The notes under the pieces were generated by a model. That model did no database searches. It was not told the DNA's origin and saw nothing but the letters and a program-made list of their open reading frames with translations. The position numbers and the translations under genes were made by a program. A DNA stretch of 5,434 nt from Lysobacteraceae bacterium. GTDB lineage: Bacteria > Pseudomonadota > Gammaproteobacteria > Xanthomonadales > Xanthomonadaceae. Of the stretch, positions 5,418 to 5,434 are shown piece by piece (positions within the stretch are counted from its first letter, which is position 1; each line of letters opens with the position of its first letter). The stretch spans positions 1 through 5,434 of the forward strand of contig DNXT01000031.1 of NCBI GenBank assembly GCA_003505795.1. Reading direction: 5' to 3'.

Positions 5418-5434
5418 TCAGAATTCCAGGTTGT
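5418..5434 (-). CDS. panC: C-terminal end of probable pantothenate synthetase (partial)
   Basis: Only the last five residues are visible. On the minus strand the edge reads ?AC AAC CTG GAA TTC TGA, which gives (D/Y/H/N)-N-L-E-F and a stop at 5420-5418. If the cut codon is GAC the end is DNLEF, in line with the RLIDN-type ending of many PanC proteins. PanC joins pantoate and beta-alanine with ATP, so it would directly use the product of the next gene, panD. The call depends on this short match and on the common panB-panC-panD order, so it is only moderately secure. Confidence 0.55.

Noticed and set aside
1..5434. A CRISPR array, tRNA, insertion sequence, phage or defence genes.
   Set aside because: There are no regularly spaced repeats, cloverleaf-like segments, transposase motifs or unfamiliar conserved reading frames. 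The coding sequence is accounted for by five ordinary genes.

Overview
The window is a high-GC stretch of gammaproteobacterial chromosome. It most likely comes from Xanthomonadaceae, with Xanthomonas or a close relative the best guess. The guess rests on the GC-rich codon use, the panC-panD-pgi order, an ExoP-type GH3 lipoprotein beside a vSGLT-like symporter, and intergenic hairpins of a kind I associate with that family. This is inference from sequence style and recalled gene order, not a database match.

All genes read on the minus strand, so the biological order runs right to left. At the right edge are the last few codons of what is probably panC. An 88-bp gap with a strong hairpin follows, then panD (aspartate 1-decarboxylase). 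panD overlaps pgi (glucose-6-phosphate isomerase) by 4 bp as ATGA, so the two are probably translationally coupled. A terminator-like hairpin lies just after pgi. Next is a 394-bp gene-free region with three hairpins, a weak LacI-type operator candidate and a TTGACA box. It leads into a large GH3 beta-glucosidase/exo-beta-glucanase lipoprotein. A 256-bp spacer carrying a composite inverted repeat separates this from the 5' end of a sodium/sugar symporter that runs off the left edge.

Two functional blocks are visible. The right block makes beta-alanine for pantothenate/CoA (panC, panD) and interconverts glucose-6-P and fructose-6-P (pgi). The left block fits a scavenging path: the GH3 lipoprotein releases glucose from beta-glucans or cello-oligosaccharides outside the cytoplasm, the symporter imports it with Na+, and after phosphorylation Pgi feeds it to central metabolism. 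That link is inferred from adjacency and family function.

I found no CRISPR array, RNA gene, insertion sequence, phage gene or defence system, and no convincing undescribed system. The less ordinary features are the intergenic repeats, the start-codon choice of the GH3 gene, and the panD leader, which lacks a Shine-Dalgarno sequence.
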